A stretch of 64,000 nt of DNA from Lophius americanus (lineage: Eukaryota; Chordata; Actinopteri; Lophiiformes; Lophiidae), in contig JBBDHG010000032.1 in assembly GCA_037951165.1 (NCBI GenBank), forward strand, positions 7,865,001-7,929,000, written 5' to 3'. Position numbers and translations under genes: made by a program. The notes under the pieces were generated by a model, which had not been told where the DNA came from, did no database searches, and saw only the letters and a program-made list of their open reading frames with translations. Of this stretch, positions 11,830 through 25,600 are shown one piece after another (position 1 is the stretch's first letter; every line of letters begins with the position of its first letter).

Positions 11830-12400
11830 ATGTGTTGGAGCTTTGCTCTGTGGCGGTTAATTAAAACAACAACAGCAATTGTCAAAGTAAGTTTAAATGT
11901 ATCTGTTTGCCGGGCAATAGAAGCTTAAGTAATTTGAGCTTAACAGCATTTAAGGGCACAAACCCGTAATTGTAATTGACGTTGTTCATAATACTGAGAA
12001 AATGTCAGCTTTTCTCTCCACTTCTGATTGAATTATTGATCTTCCAACTCTTTGTAATACATTTGAGGTAGTTTTTGGTCCTTTGCAAGGTAGGCCATTT
12101 TTAGGTGATCTTGATGACAAAATCTTACATGAGTCTATTCTACCAATTGAAATGCAGAAAGAAACACTAACACCTCAAATCTTGTTCATTCTGATATTGT
12201 GTCAGCTGACTACCCATGAGCTTTTGCATGTCACAGTGAAACAGTGAGTGAATCTCTTAGAGCAGGGGTTACCTTATTAACTAATCCACAGACCAGGATC
12301 CAACGGTGTGATAAGTAGCTACGCACTAGGTAGAGCTCTGCAGAGTGGCGTGTTCAAGTGCTGAAGTCAGAGTCCAGATCTGGCTTAAGATACTTTAAGC

Positions 12401-12600
12401 CAGGGGTGCCCAACGTTTTTACACTTCAGATCCACTTTTACATTTTTAAACATGACAAAATGTACTTGTCAAAAAAAATAACAGTCTCTCACCTGTGGTG
12501 AGGAGCATGAAGCTACTTTTATACATCAGACTCAATGACTTAATGACTTAATGTGATATTTGGCACTAGAAGGAGGATGCTAGCTTCCCATAATCAGGGG
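12401..12600 (+). mobile_element. hAT-like transposon end, unit 1
   Basis: Starts CAGGGGTGCCCAACGTTTTT at 12,401 and matches, in the opposite orientation, the element ending at 5,532. The 8 bp before it (ctttaagc) and the 8 bp flanking the other copy (cttttagc in element orientation) differ at one base. That reflects target preference or chance, since these are separate insertions. No right end was found and the inner limit is approximate. Unit 2 and 3 copies start at 28,263 and 44,155. Confidence 0.5.
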
Positions 12601-12672
12601 TTCAGTGTTTCCCATGGAATTTAAAGAAAACTTTGGGTGGTTTACCCTGCTCCTTTTAGGGAGGTCCGGGAC

Positions 12673-12715
12673 ATGCCCCCCATAAGAAAATTGTTTATTT
12701 TCTTATGGGGGGCAT
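12673..12715. repeat. Perfect palindrome, 19-bp arms, unit 1
   Basis: Left arm ATGCCCCCCATAAGAAAAT (12,673-12,691), 5-base loop, right arm its exact reverse complement (12,697-12,715). All three copies are intact. The surrounding cagtgtttcccatgg sequence suggests a non-autonomous element. Confidence 0.85.
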
Positions 12716-14469
12716 AAAAAAAATTAACCAACCAAAGCCGTCATTTACTGTTCAGCACACTGGTATATATCTCCCCTCTCGTACTGCTCACTTTGAGAGA
12801 GACATCTACTTCTCATGTTCCTGGAAGCAGGTATTGTCTGTGTTTCTACTATATTGAAATTACAATATATTTTCCTTTAACCCTATCAGTGTTTGGTGTA
12901 TTCAATTATTATCAGATTGTTTCAGTACTAAATCTTCCACAACAAAGATCAGCTTCACTGAATGTCCAGTTTGTTCCCTCGTTGTGAACATTGCCATTCA
13001 ATCAATACACATATAATCAACCTTTTTTTTAAACTTTAGACAATGTTTGATTGTGAGAAAGAGAAGTTCAATCTCCCAATGTTTTAGGCCAAGACCAAAA
13101 TGCATCTGGATCGGCCTTAGCAGACGCGACATGATTGCTCCCATGTAATCCAGCTCTGATGTGAGTGAGACCCATCTCATTAATTCAGAAAAACTGGCCT
13201 CTGTTTCTCTGAAATGACATGTTTTTCTCAATTGATGAAATTCAATACATAAAAAGTTGATACCTTATGACCGAGAATACATTATAGCATACATTTTAAC
13301 AGTATGTAGCTTTTTATGGGATGTGTATTTCCCTATTCACACGGGACTAGTATTACCTGAGGAACTCACCCCCGGATACATTTATACAAACTACCAAATC
13401 TGTAGCATTTTTAACAAATCATCACACCTGTTACACTTTTTGTTTTTTTTGTTTGTTTTTTACAAATAACAGTTTTTCAAACATAACTTCCTAATTGTTA
13501 GTCAAATTTAGTAAAACGTTGGTCAGATTTGTCAGATTTAACTCTGCCGCTTCAACTTCTCTAGATCTATCATGAAAATATTTACACATACTTATACACT
13601 AGAGGGAGCTTTGTATTTTTCAGAAAAACCTCAAGAGTTATTTCATGGATTATTTTCACATTTTATACACACATAAAGCCTTAGTCTCTCTGTAAGAGCC
13701 TTTTTTCCCTCTCTCTCTTCAGCTGCAGTCCGCTACTGCAGATCCAAAAGAGTCTTCGTTAGCTCAACTCAGTCGGTGGCGTTAATAACCTCAACTGGCA
13801 CGGCCTGTGAGCCGGCGCCCCTCCTCTCTCACTCTGCTGCAGCTCCGTGCTAGACCACCCTCAGCTCCACATGGAGGGTCCAGATTACCCGGAGGGAACC
13901 TATGCCACCCAGAGAAGATCTGGTCAATTTGAGCCCAGAACCTTCTTGCTGTGAGGAACCAGTGCTGCCCGCTATACTAACTTGCTGCCTCCATTGTATC
14001 CGCTTTTGTCTGTCTCGCTGTGTCGACCCTGAAATGAACAAGCAACAAGCAACATTCAGCCGTATTTATCTGTTAGATCTGCGTCAGCACTTGATTGGTA
14101 TTGCTGAGACGGTCAATTGAGGAAGTATTGGAGATAGATTTTATGATAGCTTCAATAAAAAAAATATTTACCCTTTATTAACCTTTATTACCATATTCTA
14201 TATGACCTTCATTTGGATTATGGAAGATAAGAAAGGTCACTTATTACATTTTTATTAACACTTGACATCACAGTGCTACACATTGAAGTCAAAGTAGCAC
14301 ATAGAAAGAATTAATACAACAGAGACACAATGGGAATGATAGGTTAAAACTAATCATATGCCGAAAGCAAAGATATGTGTTCCAATATATGTTTTTTAAA
14401 TCAGAATCAGCATAAATAATTGCAGTAATTACATCCCTGAAATGTCTGGGATATTATGGAATCATTAAC

Positions 14470-15010
14470 GTGACAACACAAAAACTATTTCATGCATCAT
14501 TTTCAAGTTCTACACCCACAGTGACCTTAGTGTGAGGAAGAACTGGAGTGATTTAGGTTTGTTGTATATGTACCACACTAAGCTAAGTATATACTATATA
14601 CTTAGTATACACTAAGTAGTATTGCCATAATTTTCAACCATTGGTTCAATTTAGTCCAAACTTTGTGCATGTGAATGAACTCGAGGAGATGTATCTATTA
14701 TACATTGTGTTTTACTCTAATAGTACATGTTTTACTCACTCACTTTTCATAAAAACACTGTTTGGTCATGTAAAGTCTTGACCATTGACCTGATTTAGTA
14801 AAGATTTCATGCATATGATTGGGCTCGAGGACATCTGTCTCGTATAAATGATATTTCACACTTTAGGGGTGTTTTTATAGAAAAAAATCCTGGGGAAATA
14901 CCTTGACAATTAATGTGAGGAGTTCAATCAGGGGTATTGCTTGTACAACACAAGATATTGGGAACTTTTTCGGGGATATGCACTTGCTGTTGATGACAAC
15001 AGCATAGGTC
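14470..15010 (+). repeat. Unclassified interspersed repeat, unit 1
   Basis: It contains recurring phrases: aaaaactatttcatg, cccacagtgacctta, gtgaggaagaactgg, ttcaatttagtccaaactttg. It ends with ttgcttgtacaacac, ggggatatgcacttgctg and aggtctagtta. Diverged relatives lie at 15,400-15,540, 47,160-47,975 and 56,140-56,340. No coding potential was seen and the family is not identified. Confidence 0.6.
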
Positions 15011-16279
15011 TAGTTATCCATTAGAATACTGCTTTTAACTGCAAAGAACATAACAGCAGTTCCATCGCTGAAGCTGCAAGCCCCCAAAAATAAAACAATG
15101 CCGAGAGAGGCTAAAGCATTTCTTTAAGTTGGAGAAAATGACTCAGATATCAAAACGAGAGTGGACAGGTTTGATAAAAGATGGTCACCAGCAAAACAAG
15201 GAATGTCAGAGCTCTTCTCGTCATTTATGTGCATCTCCTGGGGTTTCCATAGATGACTTATGTTTCTTAATATGTGGAATCAATAAACAATTAAAAAAAT
15301 ATTTACTTGACACACCTAATGAGAATAATGTTTTATTATATCCCCTAAAAGTCAGGGATATTATGGAATCATTATTGCCTAGTCCACCTCAGATACGTCG
15401 GGCTAGCGCTATTACTCAAAAATACTTTCATGGATTATTTTCAAATTGTATCCAACTTCAACCTTAGTGCGAGTAAAAACTGGACTGATTTTGGAAAGCT
15501 TGGTTGAATATTTTCAACACTATGGGGAGTTTTTGTGTCAGTCAAAAGTGTCAGCACATCACCATGTGCTGAGAGGCTGCTGTACAAGAAAGAAGCCTTT
15601 ACTCCAGACATGGCACTTATAATCTTTACTGACGTTTGTTAATGATTACATGGACAAAGAGATTACCTTCTGGAGGAAAGTTCTGCTTAGACAAATTAAA
15701 GTTTAGATTAAAGAAAAATGTAGAAGTTTTACAAAGAAGTGTATCCAGTCAAGGAGGTGACGACTTTAATCCCAAGAACACTATACTGTCAAGCATGGTG
15801 ATGTTCACCGGAAAAAAAAAAAACTTATTTCAAAAAAAGCAAATAAAAAATTACCTAGTTTGTAGGAAAATTATCTTTTTCTGCAGGCATCGTCATGGTA
15901 ATCATTATCATCATCAGCATCATTATCATATAAAAACAAATACGTTAATTTCATTCCTATTGTGCAAAAGTGTTAAAAACGCTTATCTTGAATTCAGTCG
16001 CTAGTATCGCCAGTATTGTAATCACAGTCCGTCCACTGGAGAGCCTACCTATAGAACAATTGACCTTTTACAATGCATCAGATGAGGCTTTGTGTAGTTG
16101 AAGCACAACTCCCAGGTAATGTGATAATGTAATAGGGAATGAAATCTAAAGAGATGACATGGTATCCGTAGGAGCTTTTGTCCGACACATGTTTGAGAAG
16201 CCCAAGCGAGTGAACGTCATGTCTACCCAAAGAACCTAAAAGCTCGTATCTTCATTGTGTCAATCATTTTCACCATCCT

Positions 16280-16610
16280 TGTCATGCCTTGTAATTAGGT
16301 TTGTTGTCATATGGTTTCCTGATTGCTTCTCTACCATTGATTGTTAAAACCTGCGTCCTGTTAAGACTCTGCCTCAGTGTATTTAAGCTGTGCTCCCCTT
16401 CCCACCTGTGCCAGATTGTGTTGTTCCATTGTGCCAACCTATCCAGCGTAATTCCTAGTGTTCCATGGTTCTGATCTCTGCTTGTAAGAAACCTTGTATT
16501 TTTGCCTGCTCCCTCGGTTATTGTTTGCCTGCCCTTACGAGTAAAGAGTTTATTCACCAGACGTTGTATTAGTCGTGCTTGTGGATCCTAACTGTGGTGC
16601 CAGCTTGACA
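16280..16610 (+). mobile_element. Solo LTR, unit 2 copy
   Basis: Same solo LTR as at 539-869, with the same TGTCA/TGACA ends and ATCCT target duplications (16,275-16,279 and 16,611-16,615). The insertion therefore predates the tandem duplication. Confidence 0.85.
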
Positions 16611-18127
16611 ATCCTTGGTTTGTTGGTGAACCATTCGATTAAGTTTTATGTTTTTTTGAAAGTGCCCTGGTGCAAAAGGGCTGGCGTTTATCGCGGATAG
16701 AAGTTATTTTCTCCATCAACCTTTTAGGTCCAATATTTAGATTAAGATTTAACATTTGGAGCCAAATGGGTCAAAATGTTGATGTTAAAACCAGCATGTA
16801 CTCAGAAAGTCTGTCACTTACTGTAAAATGCACTTAATTCGTCTCACATGAAGTAGTTCAATCGAGTATTGCTTTATTGAGAAATGCTTGTTTGCTTTGT
16901 TATAAATACTTTTTTTTTGTACGACTTTCAGTTAAATGGGAGTACCTAGAGTACTAAACTTAAATGCACTTAATTCTTCACATAAAATGTGAATGTCTTT
17001 CAATGTGGCTGTTTATTCCGATCTGTAGTCTAGTGGTGGAGGAGTTTTTCCTAAATGTTTATATTTTGATGAAAGGAGATAAAAACAATGAGATACCGCA
17101 CCCAGCCTAAGAGCACTATTTACCAGCACGTATTATCTGTTAAGTATTTATATAAAGTATACAAAGTACATATGTACAGTATATATTTTCAATAAGCCTG
17201 TCATTGAGTGGTAATTTAAATGCATTGCTTCTCATTTTGAAATGGTGCTATTAACTCTTCAAGATAATAAGATTATGTAGACAGCAGTAAAAATGTTCAA
17301 GAATGTTAATTCATTCATAAATCGCCCTCAAAAGTGAAATTGCAGAAAGTTGTTTCTGAATATAATTTGCTTTCTCCCTTTTACAGCACTTTAATTTACT
17401 TATTTATTTCTTCCTTTGAAATGTTTGCACACCTATTTCTTAGTTATAGGTTATTGTTTCTTACTTAATTTCTCTTTTGTTTTATCTGTAATGGCAGTTT
17501 GCCCTTGTGGTATATGTGGTTGGAGGTATAACATTTTTTTCTAGGGTAATTTTCTATAAACAAGGTATCTAGACGTTTTGTCATGGTTCTCTTTATTGTT
17601 CCAATCAATATTTTTCTTCTTTTGTGTTTACGGTTGAGGTGGTTTGTCATTTTAAAAATCTGGGTTCCCAGGGGGAATAAAAAGTTTGCGAACCACTATG
17701 GGATGACACAACTCTAACAGGGCCTAACAAGCTCGGGAGATCTGGAGTCGTTAACGGGAAGTAAAATCAGATACTTGGTCCACAAAACTTAAAATAATTA
17801 CCAGAATTTATTCTACATTACCTATATCAGATTAATAACATTCAATTTAAAATATTAACAGGGTTATACTACACTTTGACTAAAGTAACAAATAAATAAA
17901 ATCACATAATGGAAAAAAGTTAATTATCAGGAGGACTTGGCAAAAAATAATCAAATAAAATATCCTATATAAAGCACAGAATTTATATTATTTTCAAGTT
18001 CAAGGAAATTTTCCAATGTGAAATAATGTATTACACAGCGAGGAGATTGTTATTGACTGGACTGGACTCCCCCCCACAAGTCAGTTTAAAATTGCTGCTG
18101 TGTACGTGTATGCTATGGTTTTTTTTG

Positions 18128-18339
18128 GTATTTGTACAAATATATATATATGTATATAATTATATGTCTATATGTATATTTTACATTTAATTATATTTTG
18201 TGTTTAGCTCATCACTCGCACTAATATTGTACATATATTTATGTGTTTTGCATTTTTTTGCAACCTGGTTAGAGGGAAACGTCATTTCAGCTTCTGCATG
18301 TGAGAAAATGACAATCAAGTTGATTTTGACTTTACTTGA
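18128..18339 (+). repeat. Retroposon 3'-tail-like repeat, unit 2
   Basis: Unit 2 copy of the segment at 2,389-2,600. Confidence 0.5.
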
Positions 18340-20891
18340 ATTAGGGTAATTCAGTATTAATTGAATCATCAAAATGATATTTGTTTAATTATAATGAATA
18401 GAGCGTGAATGCTAGTATTTGGTTTTATTAGTAAATAAGAAATACAAAGCATTACATAGAATACCCATGTACATATGACATAACAGTATAACAAGTAAAT
18501 ATAATAATATTATTAATACCAGTAAAAATGTCATTACTATTATTGTTGTTATTATAATTTCTGTGGACAAACGGATGGATGGACCGATATGGTTTGATGC
18601 ATATCCTACAAATGAACTGGTTCTGCTGGATCAAAAATATACATAAAATATACATTTGTGCATTGAGATCTCTAATAAACCCGCGTGGTAAATAGAGTTA
18701 GACATTCCCAATTACTTCCAATATGTAGATGAGATAGTGGGTTATTGATTTATATCCCAAAGTCTTAGTTTAGTGTAGTATACTATATTAGTATAGTATA
18801 TTGAATAATAAACTACAACATTTACTTTTATAAATAGTCACTTGTGTTATAATTTCTTTATCTACTTATTATTTATTTATTAGCATCTGGTTATGTACAC
18901 CATCTGTCCAGCAGGGAGGAGAGTAGGAGAGGAAACTAAAGGAGGAAAGGTGCGCTATCACAGCAACTCAGACAATAATTACTACAATCAACCACTTTGT
19001 ACAAAGTGAAGAGGGACACCAGCAGATGAAAGTGCAGGGCACAAATGGATAGGTACAATCGTGTGCATTAAAATGATGCCCTTTTTTGAAATGATCATCC
19101 GAAGAATAAATTGAAATATATGTATCTTAATTCAAGCAACTTTTACAATCTGTTCTGTAGTGTGAACTTTAAAGAGATATTCCTCTTGGAGAGACTTGTA
19201 TGATCGCCCTGACTGTGATAAAGCCCAAATCATCCCATAAACAATCCATAAATATCACAAAAAACAAGGTTAAAGTGAGAATTTGAGGGATTTATAACGT
19301 CTCAAGAAAAAAAACCCTCAGGCTGTCAGGATGGCAAGATTTAAGATGAAGAATCTGATTGTACAAATTGACCTCCAGAAAAAAAAAGCCATTGTAAATG
19401 TTAATGAGGAACAATCTTTATATATCCATTGAATAATCCGTTTTCTGTTGCGAGCGTAGAAGACTGAATTTCCATGTGCTCTCTTTACTGGAGATACTAC
19501 TTATATATTTTATAGTACATAATTTATTCTATGGCAGAATATTAACAATTTAACTAAAAAAACTCTCTCATATTGAACTTGCAGATTTCTACACTGGAAA
19601 TGTTTTGCTTCCCACTTGTTTGTTCAACAAAGTCAATGATGACAAACAATGATTTTATTTTGAAAAACTGCTAGAAAGAAGTCTTATTTTGGCAACCAAC
19701 TATGCCTGGTATTTAAATCTGTATAGACAAGGAAATGTGCACTCAGTGGGTTGTGAATCATCAGAGAGGCAGGAATTGGAGATAGAAAGAGATTAACACC
19801 TTCTCATGACACAGGTAGGATGCTCCATTGTTCAGGTTCACTATTTTGTGGTTTTGCCTATATTTTGTTATCATTAAATCCCCAGAAATGTCTTGAGCAA
19901 GTTAAAAATGTGGTTTAAGTTGTAAGTATTCAACGATATATTCATTCCTATTATTTTATAATATATGGAGCCTTAAACATTTAAACTTAAAAAGATAACA
20001 TTTTATACAGAAAAGAATCGCACAATGGTTTCTAAATTGTGACAGGAAGGAATAGAAAAAGAGCAACTTACACAATGTCTGGGTTCACATTTACTCACTA
20101 GGGGGATTTTTTTCTTCTGACATATTATGACTTGACTGAAAAAATTAAAAATATATGTATATATTTTTAATTGTTTTGAATAGGGAATAGGTAATAGGAG
20201 TTGTTACACTGTAAACACCCTGTACTGGAATGTTAAAGAGCTAGAAAAACTACTGAAATGACTGGAACACCTTATACCAAAAGGAAACAATAGAGAAGGT
20301 TTTGCCGTAGGGAGTTGGACAAGGAAGGCATTTGGATTGACAGAGCATTCCACCCTGAGGAACATAGTATCAACCTTCTTTGGCTTTCTGGGAGGTCCAC
20401 TTGACACGGATGCATGACGTCTGGCATCTCCAGAAGCCACCCCAGAAGGAGGCAACCAAAATGTGCCTTCCACTTCTGAGCCTCAGTGCATGAGGCATGA
20501 ATCTACAGTTCATGCACAGGTTATCTGCCACACCTTCCCTCAGGTGTCAGGTCGTGGCCATCTTCCGCAATGCATCAAGAAACACACCCAAACTATCTGC
20601 ACCCCTAACGAGAATTTCAGTTACAAAAAAAGAAAAGAGCGGTGGGAGGTTACCAGTGGCCGAGCAGCAGCTGCTGTAAACAGGAAATAGGGTTACCAAT
20701 CTGACCAGGGAAAACACGAACCGGTGTCACCAATTACTGCTGGCGTCAGGCGAAAGCACCGTAGCCACAAGCAGCACACAAACTCAGTGGTCAACAGCTT
20801 AGATACTGCAACAGGGATAAGTGTGGTACGCACATGCTAGCCAAGGTTAGCCTTTGGCGAGCATGTGCTGATGATACCGGCTTTGAGAGAA

Positions 20892-21069
20892 GTTGCACAT
20901 ATTTATCGTTCACACATACAAGGCGAAAACACACCTTGGTTACGGAATAAATTGCAGGCTTTTATCGCACAAACACAACGAGGCGAGGACTCCCGCTGAT
21001 TACAGAATAAGTTCAACGTATTTTCTGCTCACACAACAACGAGGCGAGGACACCCGCTGGTAGATGACA
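20892..21069. repeat. Minisatellite, unit 2
   Basis: Unit 2 copy of the three-monomer array at 5,153-5,330. Confidence 0.7.
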
Positions 21070-22686
21070 TAGCGCGGTGTAGTTAAGTCTTTATTACATT
21101 AAGTGTCGGTTTATCAACCCATCTCTGATATGTCAAAAGATACTGATTTATAAAAGTAGCTTTATGCAACTCATTATGGGTCAGAGACCGTTTTTTTTCC
21201 CTCACAGGTACATCTTTTCATGTTTAAAAATGTAATAGTAGATGTGATTGTAAAAACGTTGGGCACCCCTGGCTAAAAGAATCGTCTCTGGCGGTCAGGA
21301 GGGATGAAATAAGATGATCTTTACTCAGAGGTCATTCTTGAACGACCCACTCTGCAGAGCCTTACCTACTGCCTATCTACTTGACTCATCACGCCGTTGG
21401 ACACTGTTCTGTGGATTAGTTAATAAGGTAATTGTGATTTTACAAAACCTGTCATGTCATTTTGTATTGAATTTACATTATTTTTCTTGTTGTTTTGCCA
21501 AACTAAGCCTGACTTGGTTTTAGCCGCGTGTTGCCTGCATAAATGCCAACGTTCTTTTTTTAAATTAGCCAGCATTCCCACTGGAGTGGGTAGGATTTTG
21601 TTTTACTCTTAAAACCAACAACGTGTCGATTTATCAGATTTTCTTAGCCACGTGACACTGCACTGAATTTATCTCTATCTTGTTTGAATTATTTTTAATA
21701 ATCTTTATGGATTTTCAATTTCATTGAAATGGACATTAATCTACTGTTGATATAATATTTTAACAGTAATTTACCGTTTCAGACTATAATAGGAATACTG
21801 TAGAACAGCATCATCCTGGTAAATGCTATATTTTACTGCAATATAAAACTGCGTTTTGACAGTATTTTCCCTAAAAATCTTAATTACTTGCAGTAGCTGA
21901 ATTGATGATTTTCAATCTGTTTGCACAGATTATCAACGATCAACCACATAAAATATGATGTCAGAAGGCGCTTGGCATTCGCAAATACATGCACAGAATT
22001 GCATATAGGCTTTATCTAAGAGTCTGCTTTGTCATGACCCCCCACTGTGTAAATTAAATATTTCAAAATATATAAATAATCACTCACTTCATAATAAAAT
22101 TGCATGCATTGCTTTTATATAAGCAATATATGCAATTGTGTTGTTATGGGACTGAGGGCCAGGACTTATTACACATTTGTATATGAGAGAAATCTAAAAA
22201 CAATAATTCACTTCATAAAATTTTGCTAAAAGCAAAACAAACATTCTCTCATATTAGACTCTAACTTTATTGATATTTATTTTGATATTTATTTGGTAAT
22301 CAAGCATTGCTATATAAACAAATAAACTAAAATCCAGAAGGCTGTAATGTATGGTTTGCATCTTGTTTATCCCTAATTCCCAATCGTCTCTCCATTTCTT
22401 TTTATCACTGGTTTGTGATCATATCATTAATGCATTTTGAGGTAAGAATAGGGTTCTTAACAGGGACTTAACCAGGAAATCATTTACAACAAGCCAGTCC
22501 TAACATGTTTCAGCTAAGGTTTTTTATTGAAAAGGACAATATACCTTCATATTTCTTGTTTAACTTTATAAACTTGTTTCAAAGACAGAGGAAAAGTACA
22601 TCGGTGACTGATTGAAAGGAGTGCTGCTGGACTACCTACAGGATTCATACGCTAAAAAGCATCTGAACTGAAGTCCCTCTCAAACA

Positions 22687-25600
22687 ATGAGGCTAAAGAA
22701 ACGAGGCAGATGGTCACTGTTGCTGAAAATCACCTCTGTACTTCTATCGGTTTTGGTTATCAGCCTACTCAATCCAACCAAAACCGTCTGGCATTCTTAC
22801 TCCATTTTTGGTGCCAGTTGGTTGGACTACACAGATGAAGATGCGGGCCCAGAGAGAGTGTGCAACTGTTCAGCAATCATCCAGGGGGACAGAGAAACAA
22901 TAGAGCAGACTAAATTACTGGCCATCACTAAAGACTTCAAGAGGAGTGTTCAGGTCCCTGATGAGTATTATATTAATGCAACCAAAGACTGCAGGTGTGC
23001 AGCTGTTTCACTCTAAGCAGTTTTTTGAATATATTCAACTTATTAGAATTTCTAACGCAGCACACATTCCCAGTGGTATTTATTTTGTTATTTTATATTT
23101 CCAGGAAATTTAAAGCAAGAAGGAAATACATACTATTCCCATTAAGCCAGGAGGAAGAAGACTTCCCACTGGCTTACTCTTTGGTTATCCATCATAAGGT
23201 ATGCACATTCGAAAGCACGGAATCATGTCCGTAGAAAAAATCACTTTAATCCTTAATGAGAGTTGGTGTGAAAACAGCTTTATAAGATATTTTTAATTTC
23301 TGGAGGGAGATTTTACTTAATATTGGAGGTAAAGGGGTCTAATGAAGGTGGCATGATGGGGGATATACCCTGGATTAAAATCCTGCTTAAGCACTTCCAT
23401 TTTATTAACTTTGTTTATCAAACAGATTTATGCAGGGACAATTTTAAAAAACGTTTTGGGGGTTACCCTTTATATGGTTTCTAAAATATACAGTACAAAA
23501 TGTATGTAACAATTGGAAGGGCACATACCTCCATCAAGTCCTCAATCAATCAATAGCCAACATAAATAGTACACAATTGTATCTCGTGTATTCTACAACC
23601 AATTCATAAGATGTTAGAATGATATGGAATGCATAATGTACTGGTGAAAAATGTTATGATTATAAAATCAGCTGTTAGTATTATTATTATTATGATTTCA
23701 CGGGCCACTGATCTAAAATTGGTTACCTCCAGAAAGCCCCCAGCACTGGTCGTGGTGGTGGTCTGTCTGTCATCTACCGCAGTGATTTGGACTTGTCTCC
23801 ACTGTCGTTGCCAGACATCTCTTCTTTTGAATGCCTGGCATTTAATTGTAAACCCCCTTTCTCCATGACCATACTTCTAATCTACCGGCCACCCAAACCA
23901 AACCCAGCCTTCATCTCTGAGATCTACAACCTTTTGTCGACATTTTACACAACCTCTGCCAATATTTTAGTACTTGGAGATATGAACATTCATTTCGACT
24001 CCCCTGCATGTCGTTTTGCTTCCGAATTTCTCCAACTACTGGATTGTTATAATCTCAGGCAACTTGTCGATGTCCCCACCCACACCAAGGGACACACTCT
24101 GGATCTAGTCATCGCTGACTCTGCTCCTCTCAGCAATCTTCTTGTGTACGATCTGGGTGTGTCCGACCACAAGGCCGTCTCCATGGAATTGTCACTTGTG
24201 TCCCCCCTCACTAAGCCCAAACATTAAATATACTTCAGGAATTGGAAAAACATCAACCCAGAAACCATGAGAGTCGACCTCCAGCATCTTTTTTCCGCCA
24301 ACTTTGTATCAGACAATGACTCAGTAGATTTCTACAATAAATCCCTGAGTAGCATCCTGGATCGTCACACCCCTGTAAAAATTAGAACAGTCACTTTCTC
24401 CCGCTCAGCCCCCTGGTTCACCAGCGAGCTACGGGAAATGAAGGCAGCTGGGCGTGTCCTTGAGCGGCGTTACAAGGCTTCAGGTCTTACTGTCCACAAG
24501 CTAGCCTTTCGGGAACACCAAAAGGCCTACTCAAAGTCGCTTAGAGAGGCTCGGTCACTGTTCTACTCCAACATCATCAAAACCAGTCCTGGAAATTCTA
24601 AGCAGCTGTTTTCCACTATCAATCATCTCCTTAAACCACAAACTCCCCCACTTACAGAAATGACAGAAGAGCACTGTAATAATTTCATGGCTTTCTTCAA
24701 ATCAAAAATTGACTCAATCCGTTCTGTCCTTTCTGGTTCCTCCACTCTACCTATCCAGTCTGCTTACTCACAGTTGGAGATCTCCCAGCCTCTCAAGTGT
24801 TTTCCAGAAATCTCACAGCGGGAGGTTAAGGTTATCATCAGAACAATAAAGCCCTCCACCTGTGCCCTCGACCCCTTTCCTACAGCACTAGTGAAAACTA
24901 ACATCTCTTCCATCAGTCCCCTGATCACTGCTGTAATAAATCAATCCCTCCAGGCCGGCTTTATTACATCTGCCCTAAAAGCCACCATAATCAGACCACT
25001 CCTCAAAAAACCTACTCTCGATCCAGAACTTTTTACTAATTACAGGCCCATTTCCAAACTCCCATTCCTCTCCAAAGTACTGGAAAAAGTAGTTGCTGCC
25101 CACCTCCAGGACCACCTCAATTACAACAACCTCTTTGAAACCTTTCAGTCTGGTTTCCGTTCCGCCCACAGCACAGAAACAGCTCTGCTTAGAGTCACAA
25201 ATGACCTACGGATGGCAGCAGATGCTGGTTCACCTTCCCTCCTGATTCTCCTTGATTTGTCTGCTGCCTTCGACACAGTTGACCATGGAGTACTCCTACA
25301 CCGCCTACATCACACCACTGGACTCACTGCCACCGCCCTAAATTGGTTTCAATCCTACCTCACTGACAGAACAGAATACGTTTCCCTTGGAAGTTCAAGG
25401 TCCCGGACACATACCGTCACCTGTGGGGTCCCCCAGGGATGAGTCCTTGGCCCCATTCTCTTTATACTGTACATGCTCCCCCTTGGCCGTGTCTTCAGCC
25501 TATATGGACTCTCATTCCATTGCTACGCTGATGACACTCAAATCTACATAAAAACTGAGGCATATTCCTCCGCAGCCTCTCCATCCTCATCGTCATCATC

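Larger units (their letters stand above)
1..15540. repeat. Tandem segmental duplication, unit 1 (5' ~200 bp outside window)
   Basis: Unit 1 of three head-to-tail copies. The window's first bases (tatccagtcaaggagg) recur at 15,742 and 31,634. Aligned by eye it is nearly identical to units 2 and 3. Indels account for its shorter length exactly: 2 bp extra near 1,960, a 123-bp deletion in the LINE near 9,472, a 29-bp deletion near 14,467 and 1 bp near 14,883, giving 15,741 against 15,892 for unit 2. It contains one complete gcnt gene. Confidence 0.97.
11830..15540. other. Downstream DNA of gcnt copy 1, repeat-rich
   Basis: gcnt 3' UTR (ATTAAA at 11,860), then an hAT-like end (12,401), a palindrome (12,673-12,715), a GC-richer stretch at 13,690-13,930 of unknown nature, and from about 13,560 blocks of an unclassified interspersed repeat. 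A short AT palindrome (CTAAGTATATA-c-TATATACTTAG) lies at 14,583-14,605. An open frame at 15,129-15,467 is not supported as a gene. Confidence 0.5.
16616..22686. other. Upstream intergenic DNA of gcnt copy 2
   Basis: Same content as 875-6,947. Between about 22,240 and 22,260 it carries several private substitutions where units 1 and 3 agree. Confidence 0.5.

Noticed and set aside
5345..12600. One large hAT transposon bounded by the two CAGGGGTG ends and carrying the gcnt gene
   Set aside because: The two ends point outward from the interval between them: the element at 5,532 extends leftward and the one at 12,401 extends rightward, so they cannot be the two ends of one element enclosing the gene.
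15129..15467. 112-codon frame starting MEKMTQISK
   Set aside because: The start would be a non-ATG TTG, the frame runs into the interspersed repeat, and its end changes in unit 3 (46,913-47,287) with the repeat sequence.
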